Shown here piece after piece: positions 54,843-63,804 of a stretch of DNA of 64,000 bases; position 1 is the first letter of the stretch, and each line of letters opens with the position of its first letter. The notes beneath the pieces were generated by a model, which saw only the letters and a program-made list of their open reading frames with translations, was not told the DNA's origin and did no database searches. Both the position numbers and the translations under genes were made by a program. The DNA comes from Aquimarina sediminis (lineage in GTDB: Bacteria > Bacteroidota > Bacteroidia > Flavobacteriales > Flavobacteriaceae): positions 271,232-335,231 of the forward strand of contig NZ_POYJ01000005.1 in NCBI RefSeq assembly GCF_002895435.1. The letters are read 5' to 3'.

Positions 54843-56882
54843 ATGAAAAATGTATTGTTTGTAGTTTTACTAATACTCTTTACTTCTGTTACGGGACAGC
54901 AACTGGATGGCTGGAATATTTCAGCTACAAATTCAATAAACTATACTGGTATAGCGATTTCTAATGGGCGTATCGGAATTTTGCCTTCAAAAATTCCTTT
55001 TAAAATAGATCATATTATTTTAAATAATGTATTTGAGAAAGAGTCTGCTCTAGGAGTTAGTCGAATTTTGAAAGGAATTAATTTTGCCAATATTTCAGTA
55101 GAAATTAATGGAGAGAAAATTGAAGAAGCAAGCGTTAGTAATTGGAAACAAACTCTAAACATGAAAGAAGCTAGTTTTACTACGTCTTTTGATTTTAGAG
55201 ATATTGCTACAATTACACATACTATTTATGCCCTTCGCAATGTACCTTATTCTGGATATATTGATGTCAATGTTGTCGGGAAAAAGAAGTGCGACCTAAA
55301 AATAACAGGGATAATCAAGACTCCATCCGTATATCAAAACCCAATAAGTACTTATAGAGTTATAAGAGATCTGGACACTTCGATACCTATTCTTCAGACA
55401 GTAGCTCAAAGTGAATTTGGGAGACATACAGTAGGAGCAACTGCAAGTTTTATTTTCCATGAAGATACTTCTTCCGAAGAAAATCGACAATATCCCAAAT
55501 TAGTTCATAATAAAATTTCAGAGTATGACAATCGACTGTCTTTTGAGAAAACGCTACAAAAAGGAACTTCCTTTAGTTTTACATGGACAGGGGCAGAATG
55601 TTCTACCCAGGATTTTTCTGACCCAATATCAGAATCAGAGAGGTTTGTGATTTTTAATGCACTGACACCCAAATCTATATTGTTAGGAAAACATAAAGAG
55701 CTATGGGGCAAACTATGGGAAGGAGATATAATTATTGAAGGAGATGTACAGTCACAACAGGATGTACGTTTGGCTTTGTATCATTTATACGCTTTTGGGA
55801 GAGGAGATTCAAATTTGAGTATACCTCCAATGGGGTTATCCTCTCAGGGGTATAATGGACATATCTTTTGGGATGCCGAGTTATGGATGTTTCCCCCTTT
55901 ATTAGCTTTAAATCAGGATATAGCCAAGTCTCTTCTGAATTATAGATCTGATAGAATAGAAATAGCGAAACGAAAAGCTGCTAATTTTGGCTATAAAGGT
56001 GCTATGTTTCCATGGGAAAGTGATGATACAGGAGAGGAGTCTACTCCACCCAGGGCTTTGACAGGCGTTTTTGAACATCATATAACTGCCGATGTTGCTA
56101 TTGCTTTTTGGAATTATTATGCCGTAACAAAAGATAAAGAATGGTTGATAAAAAGAGGGTATCCATTATTAAAAGAAGTTGCCGATTATTGGGTGAGTCG
56201 TGCTACCCAAAATCTGGATGGAACATTCTCGATAAAAAATGTAATTGGTGCTAATGAATTTGCACATAATGTAAATGATAATGCATTTACAAATGGATCT
56301 GCAATTACTGCGCTAAAATATGCAATACTGGCAGCAGAAGAAATTGGCTTTGGGATAAAGGAAGATTGGAAACAAGTAGGAGACAATATCTTAATTCATA
56401 AAACCAAAAATGGGATTACTATGGAACATAGTACGTATGATGGAGAAATGATAAAACAAGCCGATGTTAATTTACTTGCATATCCTTTGAACATAATTAC
56501 AGATAAAAAAACAATATTGAAGGATTTAAAATACTATGAACCTAAATTGATAAAAGAAGGTCCAGCAATGGGTAAATCTGTATTTGCAATTATTTATGCT
56601 CGTCTGGGAGATGTCGATAATGCATTTCGTCTGTTTAGGAACAGTTATGAACCAAACAAAAGACCACCTTTTGGAGCTTTGTCAGAATCTGCAACAAGTA
56701 ATAATCCTTATTTTGCAACTGGTGCAGGAGGGATGCTTCAAGTCGTTTTATTTGGTTTTGGAGGATTGTATTTCGATAGAACAGGAATAACCCAAAAAAA
56801 ATCAATTCTTCCAGATCATTGGAAATCTTTGACAATTAAAGGAGTAGGTCCAGACAAAAAAACATATGTTGTTAAAAAATGA
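54843..56882 (+). CDS. Secreted GH65 hydrolase (kojibiose-hydrolase-like)
   Basis: 679-aa exported protein, signal peptide 1-18. An N-terminal beta sandwich (about 20-270), linker and (alpha/alpha)6 barrel (about 300-660). The general acid is Glu472 in GANEFAHNVNDNAFTNG, matching the GPDEYH-type motif of the family. Glu615 in FGALSESATSNN, followed by ATGAGGMLQ, is a candidate catalytic base; phosphorylases of GH65 bind phosphate there instead, so this one should be a hydrolase. Hydrolytic GH65 members include alpha-1,2-glucosidases and glucosyl-hydroxylysine glucosidases. Secretion also argues against a phosphorylase. Last gene of the locus. Confidence 0.88.
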   Translation: MKNVLFVVLLILFTSVTGQQLDGWNISATNSINYTGIAISNGRIGILPSKIPFKIDHIILNNVFEKESALGVSRILKGINFANISVEINGEKIEEASVSNWKQTLNMKEASFTTSFDFRDIATITHTIYALRNVPYSGYIDVNVVGKKKCDLKITGIIKTPSVYQNPISTYRVIRDLDTSIPILQTVAQSEFGRHTVGATASFIFHEDTSSEENRQYPKLVHNKISEYDNRLSFEKTLQKGTSFSFTWTGAECSTQDFSDPISESERFVIFNALTPKSILLGKHKELWGKLWEGDIIIEGDVQSQQDVRLALYHLYAFGRGDSNLSIPPMGLSSQGYNGHIFWDAELWMFPPLLALNQDIAKSLLNYRSDRIEIAKRKAANFGYKGAMFPWESDDTGEESTPPRALTGVFEHHITADVAIAFWNYYAVTKDKEWLIKRGYPLLKEVADYWVSRATQNLDGTFSIKNVIGANEFAHNVNDNAFTNGSAITALKYAILAAEEIGFGIKEDWKQVGDNILIHKTKNGITMEHSTYDGEMIKQADVNLLAYPLNIITDKKTILKDLKYYEPKLIKEGPAMGKSVFAIIYARLGDVDNAFRLFRNSYEPNKRPPFGALSESATSNNPYFATGAGGMLQVVLFGFGGLYFDRTGITQKKSILPDHWKSLTIKGVGPDKKTYVVKK

Positions 56883-57082
56883 ATCAAATTAAAGGCAACG
56901 ATTCATGAATATAAGGCATTTATAAAATAAGCAATTAAAAAACGATGTTTCTTAATATAAATTGGTGAGGAATCTCTTTTTGAAGGCGTATAAAAATTTT
57001 AAGACTTAATATTATTTGGAGGAATAACTATGCGCTACGGGAAACCATAAGAATATGGAGAAATCCTGTTGTAATTTTGAGT

Positions 57083-57214
57083 ATGATACTAAAATGGCTT
57101 ACTCAGTTATTTCATAAACAAAAATCCGAGCAGAAAAATATTTGCACTTGCGATTCTAAGAAACTTCTTTATTTTAATAGTAAGTATTGCCTTAATTGTG
57201 GGAGAAAAGTTTAA
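57083..57214 (+). CDS. Small protein with a possible zinc ribbon
   Basis: 43 codons, ATG to TAA. After a hydrophobic/basic start (MILKWLTQLFHKQK) it carries CTC at residues 21-23 and CLNC at 36-39, a Cx1C...CxxC pattern with 12 residues between the pairs, like a minimal zinc ribbon with the usual end GRKV. No neighbour explains it. It is 42 bp before another small ORF. It may be real or a relic of a longer protein; the spacing of the cysteines is the only evidence. Confidence 0.4.
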   Translation: MILKWLTQLFHKQKSEQKNICTCDSKKLLYFNSKYCLNCGRKV

Positions 57215-57256
57215 AAAAGATTAGATTTACTTAGGGAAAAATTAAATAGTGTTTAT

Positions 57257-57475
57257 ATGAATCTTGGTTTTAAGGAATCAATTGATATACGTATTTTGAA
57301 TAAAATACTGGAAATAAAGAGGGTGCATTCAAAAGGATATGTTACTATTAGTGTAGAAAATAAAATAAACCGGGATTTTAAGACAAGTCTTAGAAGAGAG
57401 GGGATTCAAATTAAAGAAAATAAACTAGAACTTATTTCAAGTAGACTGATTCAGTATAAGTTTGAATGGGATTGA
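57257..57475 (+). CDS. Small hypothetical protein
   Basis: 72 codons with an ATG start. The product is charged and amphipathic, with a helix-strand-helix appearance (ESIDIRILNKILEIKRV, KGYVTISVENKI, DFKTSLRREGIQIK). No family recognised. It has normal lysine/isoleucine-rich composition for the region, lies between the zinc-ribbon ORF and the WG-repeat gene, and could be cotranscribed with the former. Confidence 0.4.
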   Translation: MNLGFKESIDIRILNKILEIKRVHSKGYVTISVENKINRDFKTSLRREGIQIKENKLELISSRLIQYKFEWD

Positions 57476-57685
57476 GAGAAGATCTTATCTTTCGAGAATA
57501 TATTTTTCAATTACTTCAATTACTTCAATTATAGAGATATTTGCATTTGTCATACTCAAATAAATTATACAGTGAAACTATTGTTTCTTCTTCTTTTATT
57601 GGATAGATAAAAACCTACAGTGTTAATCGTTTAACTTTTTGCCTGTTGCATGTTTTTATCTATAAATTAATCATAATTATAAGAT

Positions 57686-58792
57686 ATGAATTCAAAAATT
57701 GAGAATAAACCAAAAGAATTAAGTATTGTAATGGCAGCGGTTTGTACTGGTCAAAAATGGGGGTTTATAGATAGAAGCGGTAACGAAATAATCTCTTCTC
57801 GTTTTGAGTGTGCAGATTCCTTTTCTGAAGGTTATGCCGCTGTCTGTATTAATGATAAGTGGGGGTTTATTAATGAGAAAGGAGTATTGGCTATACCAGC
57901 AAAATATGATAAAGTAAAGCAGGCTTTTACAGAAGGTTTTGCTTTGGTAATTTTAAAAGAAGATTTTATTTTTATTGATGGTGATGGGAAAGAGATTTTA
58001 TTATCAAAATATGATGATGTCTTAGGTTTTTCTCATGGTTTGGCTCCTGTTTGTTTTAAAAAAAAATGGGGTTTTGTTGATGTAAAAGGGAGAGAAGTAA
58101 TTTCTTTAATTTATGATAAGACTTACGGTTTTTCCGAAGGTCTTTGTAGGGTTGAGAAAAACAAAAGATATGGCTATATCGATGTTCAAGGTAATGAAGT
58201 TATTGCGATCAAATATTTTTATGCATTTCATTTTTCTGAAGGTTTAGCAGGAGTAACATCAAAAAATGGTTTTGGGTATATTAATAAAAAAGGAGATGAG
58301 GTTATTGTTAGTCAATATCAATGGGGTACAGATTTTTCAGAGGGCTTTGCTGCTGTTGAAAAAAATGATCTTTGGGGGGTTATAGATTATAAAGGGAATG
58401 AAATTACTTCTTTTAAATATAACGAGCAAAAATCTATATTTTACTATCGCTTTGATCCTCCATATAATTTTTCTGCAGGTTTTATGGCGGTAAGCTTTGA
58501 AGGCTGGTATGGTTTTATTAACACAAAGGGAGAAGAAGTAATACCATTTGATTACGTAAATACCTTAGGTTTTTTTGAAAATATGGCTATGGTGAGTGAT
58601 AAGAGAGGAAGCGGTTTTGTTAACACAAAAGGAGAAGAAATAATTCCGTTACAATATGAAGATGCCCAAAATTTTAGTAACAAACTGGCAGCTGTTAAAC
58701 TAAATGGAAAATGGGGGTTTATTGATAAAGAAAATAATATAGCAATCCCTTTTTGTTATCAAATGACTAAACCATTTCGAAAGACATATTAG
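57686..58792 (+). CDS. WG-repeat protein
   Basis: 368-aa protein made almost entirely of about ten WG beta repeats of 30-40 residues, each with the pattern KWGFID-x-x-G-x-E-I-x-x-x-Y/F-D-x-x-x-x-F-S-E-G-x-A-x-V. Examples: KWGFIDRSGNEIIS, KWGFINEKGVLAIP, GWYGFINTKGEEVIP. It has no signal peptide, so it is probably cytoplasmic. WG proteins are generally thought to be binding scaffolds; no enzymatic site is seen. One internal repeat (about 250-270) contains an extra YYRFDPPYN insertion. It stands alone. Confidence 0.9.
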   Translation: MNSKIENKPKELSIVMAAVCTGQKWGFIDRSGNEIISSRFECADSFSEGYAAVCINDKWGFINEKGVLAIPAKYDKVKQAFTEGFALVILKEDFIFIDGDGKEILLSKYDDVLGFSHGLAPVCFKKKWGFVDVKGREVISLIYDKTYGFSEGLCRVEKNKRYGYIDVQGNEVIAIKYFYAFHFSEGLAGVTSKNGFGYINKKGDEVIVSQYQWGTDFSEGFAAVEKNDLWGVIDYKGNEITSFKYNEQKSIFYYRFDPPYNFSAGFMAVSFEGWYGFINTKGEEVIPFDYVNTLGFFENMAMVSDKRGSGFVNTKGEEIIPLQYEDAQNFSNKLAAVKLNGKWGFIDKENNIAIPFCYQMTKPFRKTY

Positions 58793-59732
58793 AATTTATT
58801 CAAGGCTTTTAAAAAAAACATACCAACCTCATTCATTTATAAAAGTAAATACATAAAGAATTTTATACCGTGTCTGAAATAGTTAAACTAGATATTTTTT
58901 AACCTTAGACTTAAGAAAAGGCTTTTTATAGCTATGTTATTAATATATAAAATTCACTTCCTGAGGAAACCCGTAACACTGATAGTCAGTTAGTTAGTAT
59001 ATTTACATGAGTTTGATTTAGTTAATTGTTATTTAAGTGATTTCGATTATAAAACCCTCTAGAGTCCTAAACTAGAGGGTTTTATTTTATGAAGTACAAT
59101 AAAGGATATCTACAAGCCTGAAACCAACTCCACTCACTATTTTTTCATTGGTTATATTTTTGTATCTTTTATAGGTTATAAAATTGGGAACGCAAATATT
59201 TTCTTTTGAAACGTTCTTTATCGATAACCCCTTGATTTTCGATTACATTTTAAAAAATTATTTGATAACGATGATATCGTATACCACGGATATCTACTAA
59301 GAAATTATTATTTAGGTGAAAATTTGGGGAGTTGTAAAAGGTATATTCTGTATATATGGTACTCTATTATTAGAATGCGTAACTGTTTAATTTGTTATGA
59401 GTTACAGGTTGATTGTTCTATTGTAAAAACAATACTACAAAAAATAGGATGATCATATCAGACTATGTATAGCAAGCATTACAAGAAAGAAGTAGTATAA
59501 TAAATGATTTTTTTTAACTAAATTTAACAGAGATACAAGCCTTAATGATGAGAAATAATTAGTGAATAGGCAACATCTAAATAGTAATTGGTTACAAAAA
59601 ACGGCTGAATACAAATATTTTGCAAACTCAAAAATGATGCTTTTAATAATGTATTAGGAGTTTTGTATAGGCTTTGTGAAATGATTTACCTCAACTGTTT
59701 AGAATTCTTCAATATTAAAAGAAGTAGTTATT
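58793..59732. other. 940-bp gene-free region
   Basis: No ORF of credible length on either strand. It contains one strong terminator-like hairpin (59049-59085) that is 250 bp beyond the nearest gene, so a short noncoding transcript could end there. The rest (59090-59732) is featureless A/T-rich DNA with stop codons in every frame; it should include the promoter of the hybrid kinase. Confidence 0.5.
59049..59085 (+). terminator. Strong hairpin, orphan intrinsic terminator
   Basis: Perfect 14-bp stem (ATAAAACCCTCTAG at 59049-59062, its complement at 59072-59085) with a 9-nt loop, followed by TTTAT. The CCCTC/GAGGG core makes it stable. It does not follow any gene closely: the WG-repeat stop is at 58792 and the next gene starts at 59733. 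Confidence 0.8.
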
Positions 59733-61412
59733 ATGAAAATTCAAGAATCTTTCATTGAAAAAACTTTACAATTTCTCACACAAAAAAAACATAGTAGTGA
59801 TGGTGATATATTTCTTAAGGAAATAGCAGGATTTTTGGGTGATTTATTTCAGGTTAGTTATGTTTTTATTGATGAATACTCTTACGAAAATCCAAAAATA
59901 GCAAAAACGAAGGCTCTCTATTCAATACAAGAAGGTACTCTTCCTGATATAGAATATGAACTTGAATTTACCCCTTGTCAAAATATTATAGATAATATTG
60001 AATTATGTGTCTACCCAAAAGATATTCAATCTCTATTTCCTCAGGATGAGATGTTACAGGATCTAAATATTCATAGTTATATTGGAATACCTGTTTTAGA
60101 TTCGTTAACCAATACTATAGGGTTGATTGCAATAGCAAATTGTAAACCACTTGATCTGGGATTAATTAAAACAATAGAGATGGTTCTACAAACAACCGCG
60201 ATAAAAGTTTCTCAGTTGTTAGAAAGAAGTTTGCATAAAAGAAAATTAGAAAAACAAATAGAAGATCTAAAAATTGCTAATTCCAAGGCAGAAGAAAGTA
60301 ACCGATTAAAATCAGCTTTTTTGGCTAATATGAGTCATGAAATAAGAACACCTATGAATGGTATTATTGGTTTTTCTGAACTTTTAAAAAAACCTAAATT
60401 ATCTACTAATGATCAAAAAAAATATCTAGACATTATCGAAAAAAGCGGAAAGCGAATGCTAGGCATAATTAATGATATTATAGATATTTCTAAAATTGAA
60501 TCTGGACAAATGGTAGTGTCTAAATCCCCAGTAAATATTGATAATTTGCTGCGGTATGTACATACATTTTCGAAGCCATTGACAGAAGAAAAGAGTCTTA
60601 AACTTCAATTGAGTAAATTGCATAAAAAGCATAAGCTAGTTGTATATACTGATAAAGAGAAGGTTTATGCGATATTAACTAATCTAATTAATAATGCAAT
60701 AAAATATAGTGATAGCGGTACAATTGAGTACGGTTATACAATCAAAAATGGTTTTGTAGAGTTCTTTATAAAAGATGAAGGAATGGGGATTTCCAGTAAA
60801 AACCGTGAAATTATTTTTAAGCGTTTTGTAAGAGAAAACGATGCAGACAAAAAAGCTATCCAAGGAACTGGTCTGGGGTTATCAATAACAAAAGCTTATG
60901 TAGAAATGCTTGGAGGTAAAATATGGATTGATAGTAAAGAAAACAAGGGCACATCAGTATATTTTACAATTCCCAATGATGAAAGTGTTGCACATATAAA
61001 AGAAGATGGTAAGAAGAAGCAAAACGAAAGTGCCAAAGGTGAGATAGGTAAAAAAGCAAAATTTCTAATTGCAGAAGATGATAAGATTTCTGAAATGTTG
61101 ATATCTCACATTATTAGAGATTATAGTAGTGATATTATAATTGCTAAAGATGGTAAGGAAGCTATTGATGCTTGCAAAGAACACTCAGATATAGATATTG
61201 TATTAATGGACGTTAGAATGCCTGAAATTGATGGATATGAGGCAGCTGGTGAAATACGAAAATTCAATAAAGACTTAATTTTGATTGCCCAAACTGCTAA
61301 TGCTCTAAATAATGATAAAGAAAAACTACTTGATATTGGTTTCAATGAATATATTCCTAAACCGATTGATGGAAAGAAGTTGATTAAGACCATAAAAAAG
61401 TACATGAATTAG
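59733..61412 (+). CDS. GAF-HisKA-HATPase-REC hybrid histidine kinase
   Basis: 559-aa soluble hybrid kinase without membrane helices. A GAF-like sensor (about 10-160) is followed by a coiled coil (160-195), HisKA with phospho-acceptor His202 ([12 protein letters not shown]), HATPase_c (about 305-415; [29 protein letters not shown]) and a C-terminal receiver (about 440-558) with phospho-acceptor Asp493 ([12 protein letters not shown]) and IPKPID. It has no output domain, so it must pass phosphate to an Hpt protein or regulate through protein contact. No partner is adjacent. Confidence 0.93.
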   Translation: MKIQESFIEKTLQFLTQKKHSSDGDIFLKEIAGFLGDLFQVSYVFIDEYSYENPKIAKTKALYSIQEGTLPDIEYELEFTPCQNIIDNIELCVYPKDIQSLFPQDEMLQDLNIHSYIGIPVLDSLTNTIGLIAIANCKPLDLGLIKTIEMVLQTTAIKVSQLLERSLHKRKLEKQIEDLKIANSKAEESNRLKSAFLANMSHEIRTPMNGIIGFSELLKKPKLSTNDQKKYLDIIEKSGKRMLGIINDIIDISKIESGQMVVSKSPVNIDNLLRYVHTFSKPLTEEKSLKLQLSKLHKKHKLVVYTDKEKVYAILTNLINNAIKYSDSGTIEYGYTIKNGFVEFFIKDEGMGISSKNREIIFKRFVRENDADKKAIQGTGLGLSITKAYVEMLGGKIWIDSKENKGTSVYFTIPNDESVAHIKEDGKKKQNESAKGEIGKKAKFLIAEDDKISEMLISHIIRDYSSDIIIAKDGKEAIDACKEHSDIDIVLMDVRMPEIDGYEAAGEIRKFNKDLILIAQTANALNNDKEKLLDIGFNEYIPKPIDGKKLIKTIKKYMN

Positions 61413-61592
61413 TTGGGTCTACCTGTCCTAATTGGTTTTATTTCTTTCAATTAAGGTTCTTTGGTTTTTGTCGGCGTATTTGCTGTATTTATTGTAAAGT
61501 GAGTGTTATTAATTGTTTTTTCCTTGGCTCATTTCATTTTTATTAGGAATCCGTTTCTGTAAGTATAATAATGTTATTCTCTGTTTTATGAT

Positions 61593-62186
61593 TTAAGAAT
61601 GCATACATGATATATGTGAAAAGACCCCGAAGCATACTGAAGTTTGTAGTTTTTTGATGGATAGAACTCCGGACTGTTGAGAAATAACAAATTTTACATT
61701 TTCCATTGTATAATTTGGCTCAACAATAAACCTTAATAAACCGGCTATTTCAAAATCATCATGCGAATTGATCGTTAGTTTCTGAGTGTAAACACTACTA
61801 CGTTTTACTAAGTTTGGCTGTTTCCCTTCTAAGGAATATGGTTGTTCTGACGGCATAGGTAATTCTAAATTCGAGCCTTTTGAGCTTAGGTTTTTGGTTT
61901 TATCAATTGAGATAGTAAGATTATTTACAAATTTACCATTGGAATGAGGAGACTCTAAAAAATCTTTATCATAAATGTCTATTGAAATAATTAGATTATA
62001 TTGATTGTTATTTGTAGAATCAATATCAAGTTTTATTTGATAAGGAGGGTTAATTTCAGGAAATGTAACTGTAGGTTGTAATACCTCAGAGTGATGGGCA
62101 GTTACTTTGGTTATATTGTGTTGTTTATTGTTTTTTGTACAACTAGCACTTAGTAGTATCACAAAAATTATTGTTAAATTTTTCAT
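61593..62186 (-). CDS. Hypothetical lipoprotein, divergent to ToxR-like regulator
   Basis: About 197-aa lipoprotein; the ATG at 62186 (MKNLTIIFVILLSASC) gives a clean SPII signal, with another ATG two codons earlier. The mature part is beta rich (PPYQIKLDIDSTNNNQYNLIISIDIYD, FEIAGLLRFIVEPNYTMENVKFVIS) and resembles a small immunoglobulin-like domain, with no recognised family. It is divergently transcribed from the membrane-bound winged-helix gene at 62370. The repeats in the shared gap suggest it is a target or ligand partner of that regulator. Confidence 0.6.
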   Translation of the reverse strand: MKNLTIIFVILLSASCTKNNKQHNITKVTAHHSEVLQPTVTFPEINPPYQIKLDIDSTNNNQYNLIISIDIYDKDFLESPHSNGKFVNNLTISIDKTKNLSSKGSNLELPMPSEQPYSLEGKQPNLVKRSSVYTQKLTINSHDDFEIAGLLRFIVEPNYTMENVKFVISQQSGVLSIKKLQTSVCFGVFSHISCMHS

Positions 62187-62300
62187 TTTCAATTGATTTA
62201 ATTGTTAAGGATAGCATAGTCATTTTTTGCTGATACAAAATGGTTTTCTGTTATACTATGTTCATCTTCCCGTAAAATTAAATCTACTTACTGTTAATAG

Positions 62301-62338
62301 TGTCAAAAAAATGTCAAAGAAGTGTCAACTAGTGTGAA
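62301..62338 (+). promoter_or_regulatory. Four phased TGTCAA direct repeats (operator)
   Basis: TGTCAA at 62301, 62312 and 62323 and TGTGAA at 62333, spaced 11, 11 and 10 bp, in the gap between the divergent lipoprotein and the winged-helix regulator genes. Direct hexamers at one helical turn are the usual site of OmpR/PhoB-type winged-helix dimers. Distances and sequences are seen; binding by the adjacent regulator is inference. Confidence 0.65.
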
Positions 62339-62369
62339 ATCTGATAAAATTATTTGTTATTTGTAGTGT

Positions 62370-63236
62370 ATGCAAAACATAAGCACTAGTTTATTCGGAG
62401 CTTTAATAGGCGTTACTTTTCTATTCTTTGGTTGTTCGGAGTCCGAAAGACAAAAAGAAGAGTTTACAGAAATAGTTAAAATTGCTTTACGCGATGCCGG
62501 AAATCAATTATTATTGGCTAATAAGGACAGCACTTCTTTGGTCTTACCAGTAGTTCTATTAGAAAACTCAAAATATCAGCTTTCTTTTGAGAACGAGTTT
62601 TCATTTGATCCTGCTGATCTGGTTTCTATAATAAAAGAAAGTTTTCAAAAAGCCGGATTGCCAAAACAGTACAGTGTAGAAGTACTGCAGTGTTTTGATA
62701 GAGAAGTACCATTTAGCTATTTGATTAGAAATAACACGCATAAAGATATTATTCCTTGCAGAGGCAGGATTTTGAAAGATGGGTGTTATAGTATTGAAGT
62801 ACACTTTAATCATAGAACTTCTTCTAGCAGTTTTAATTGGCAAAATATGGTTTTTGTATCGCTTGCTCTTGTGGTTATCTTTCTTTTACTTTTTCTATAT
62901 AAACAAAAACAATCTAAAGAGAATAAGGCGCTCAAAGAAGATTACATCCGTATTGGTAGTTTTCAGTTTTATCCAGAACAACATAAATTGATTAAACAAT
63001 TTGTAGAAATAAACCTCTCAAAAAAAGAATGCGAACTGTTAGAGATTTTTGTGGCACGTCCTAATCAAACCATCAAGCGAGATGAGTTGGTTAAAAAAGT
63101 ATGGGAAGACAATGGTGTAATTGTGGGTAGAAGCCTAGATACATATATATCAAAACTTCGTAAGAAGTTAAAGGATGATGATACGATTAGATTTATAAAT
63201 GTTCATGGAGTAGGATATAAGCTAGAAATAAAATAG
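62370..63236 (+). CDS. ToxR-like membrane-bound winged-helix regulator
   Basis: 288-aa one-component regulator. An N-terminal hydrophobic signal-like segment (about 6-21, ending FFGC) is followed by a periplasmic domain (about 22-157, with Cys108, Cys130 and Cys139), a transmembrane helix (about 160-177) and a cytoplasmic OmpR/ToxR-type winged helix (about 192-286; SKKECELLEIF, RDELVKKVW, VGRSLDTYISKLRKKL, VHGVGYKLEIK). The order is reversed compared with ToxR, where the DNA-binding domain is N-terminal. A periplasmic signal would directly control DNA binding. It is divergent from the lipoprotein at 61593. Confidence 0.85.
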   Translation: MQNISTSLFGALIGVTFLFFGCSESERQKEEFTEIVKIALRDAGNQLLLANKDSTSLVLPVVLLENSKYQLSFENEFSFDPADLVSIIKESFQKAGLPKQYSVEVLQCFDREVPFSYLIRNNTHKDIIPCRGRILKDGCYSIEVHFNHRTSSSSFNWQNMVFVSLALVVIFLLLFLYKQKQSKENKALKEDYIRIGSFQFYPEQHKLIKQFVEINLSKKECELLEIFVARPNQTIKRDELVKKVWEDNGVIVGRSLDTYISKLRKKLKDDDTIRFINVHGVGYKLEIK

Positions 63237-63256
63237 TGAAGTAGTTTACGATCTAA

Positions 63257-63281
63257 AATCCAATTTTTCGGTAATTGGATT
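63257..63281. terminator. Bidirectional terminator between convergent genes
   Basis: Perfect 9-bp stem, AATCCAATT (63257-63265) and AATTGGATT (63273-63281), with a 7-nt loop. It lies between the stop of the ToxR-like gene (63236) and the stop of the convergent acetyltransferase, overlapping its last base pairs, and is flanked by A and T runs on both sides. Confidence 0.65.
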
Positions 63282-63804
63282 AATCTTTAAAGAGAATTGG
63301 ATGATAAAGTTCTACGAACTCTTCAACATCTTTTAAAGAAAGTAGTGTTGGGTAAGATATTAGTAATAACTGTATGGGAAGTTGATCGGTCACAGAAGGA
63401 GGCACTTCATAATAGTGCGAGTTAAGTTTAAATCCTATTCTCTCATAAAAATTTATTCTACGTTGATTGATAGTAGAGTTTGGTAATTCGACTTCTAATA
63501 CAATTGGTTTGTCAGTACGACCTATAAACTCTTCAAGGATTAATTTTCCAAACCCTTTATTTCTTTGTTGTATAGATGTAGCGAAATGATCGATATATCT
63601 ATACGAATCAAAATCCCACCATAAGAGAAAACCTACTAATTGCTTTTCATCTATGATGATGTCAAAATGATAGTTTGGATTCTTCATTACGTGAGCTTGA
63701 GCGTCTATTAGTCTGCGTTCTTCAATAGGAAAAGATTCCTCATAAATTCTCCATGCATTTTCGAAATATTTATCCGAAATACTTTTAAGTCTAATTCGCC
63801 TCAT
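63280..63804 (-). CDS. GNAT-family N-acetyltransferase
   Basis: 174-aa protein with a GNAT fold: an N-terminal RIRLKSISDKYFENAWRIYEESFP segment, beta strands HFDIIIDEKQLVGFLLWWDF and YIDHFATSIQ, and the acetyl-CoA loop RNKGFGKLILEEFI (Q/RxxGxG/A variant). A beta strand IVLEVELPN and AxxFY-type RRINFYERIGF complete the fold. The acceptor substrate is unknown. It is convergent with the ToxR-like gene. Confidence 0.88.
   Translation of the reverse strand: MRRIRLKSISDKYFENAWRIYEESFPIEERRLIDAQAHVMKNPNYHFDIIIDEKQLVGFLLWWDFDSYRYIDHFATSIQQRNKGFGKLILEEFIGRTDKPIVLEVELPNSTINQRRINFYERIGFKLNSHYYEVPPSVTDQLPIQLLLISYPTLLSLKDVEEFVELYHPILFKD

Larger units (their letters stand above)
56883..57685. other. Sparse region between the GH65 and WG-repeat genes
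   Basis: About 800 bp holding only the two small ORFs at 57083 and 57257. Features seen: a purine-rich GGAGGAATAACT before a 6-codon ORF (57030-57050), and a CAATTACTT direct repeat near 57510. No terminator hairpin is evident directly after the GH65 gene. Confidence 0.4.

Noticed and set aside
57030..57050. 6-codon ORF after GGAGGAATAACT, possible leader peptide
   Set aside because: No attenuator hairpin or downstream gene supports a leader role, and SD sequences are not generally used in this lineage.
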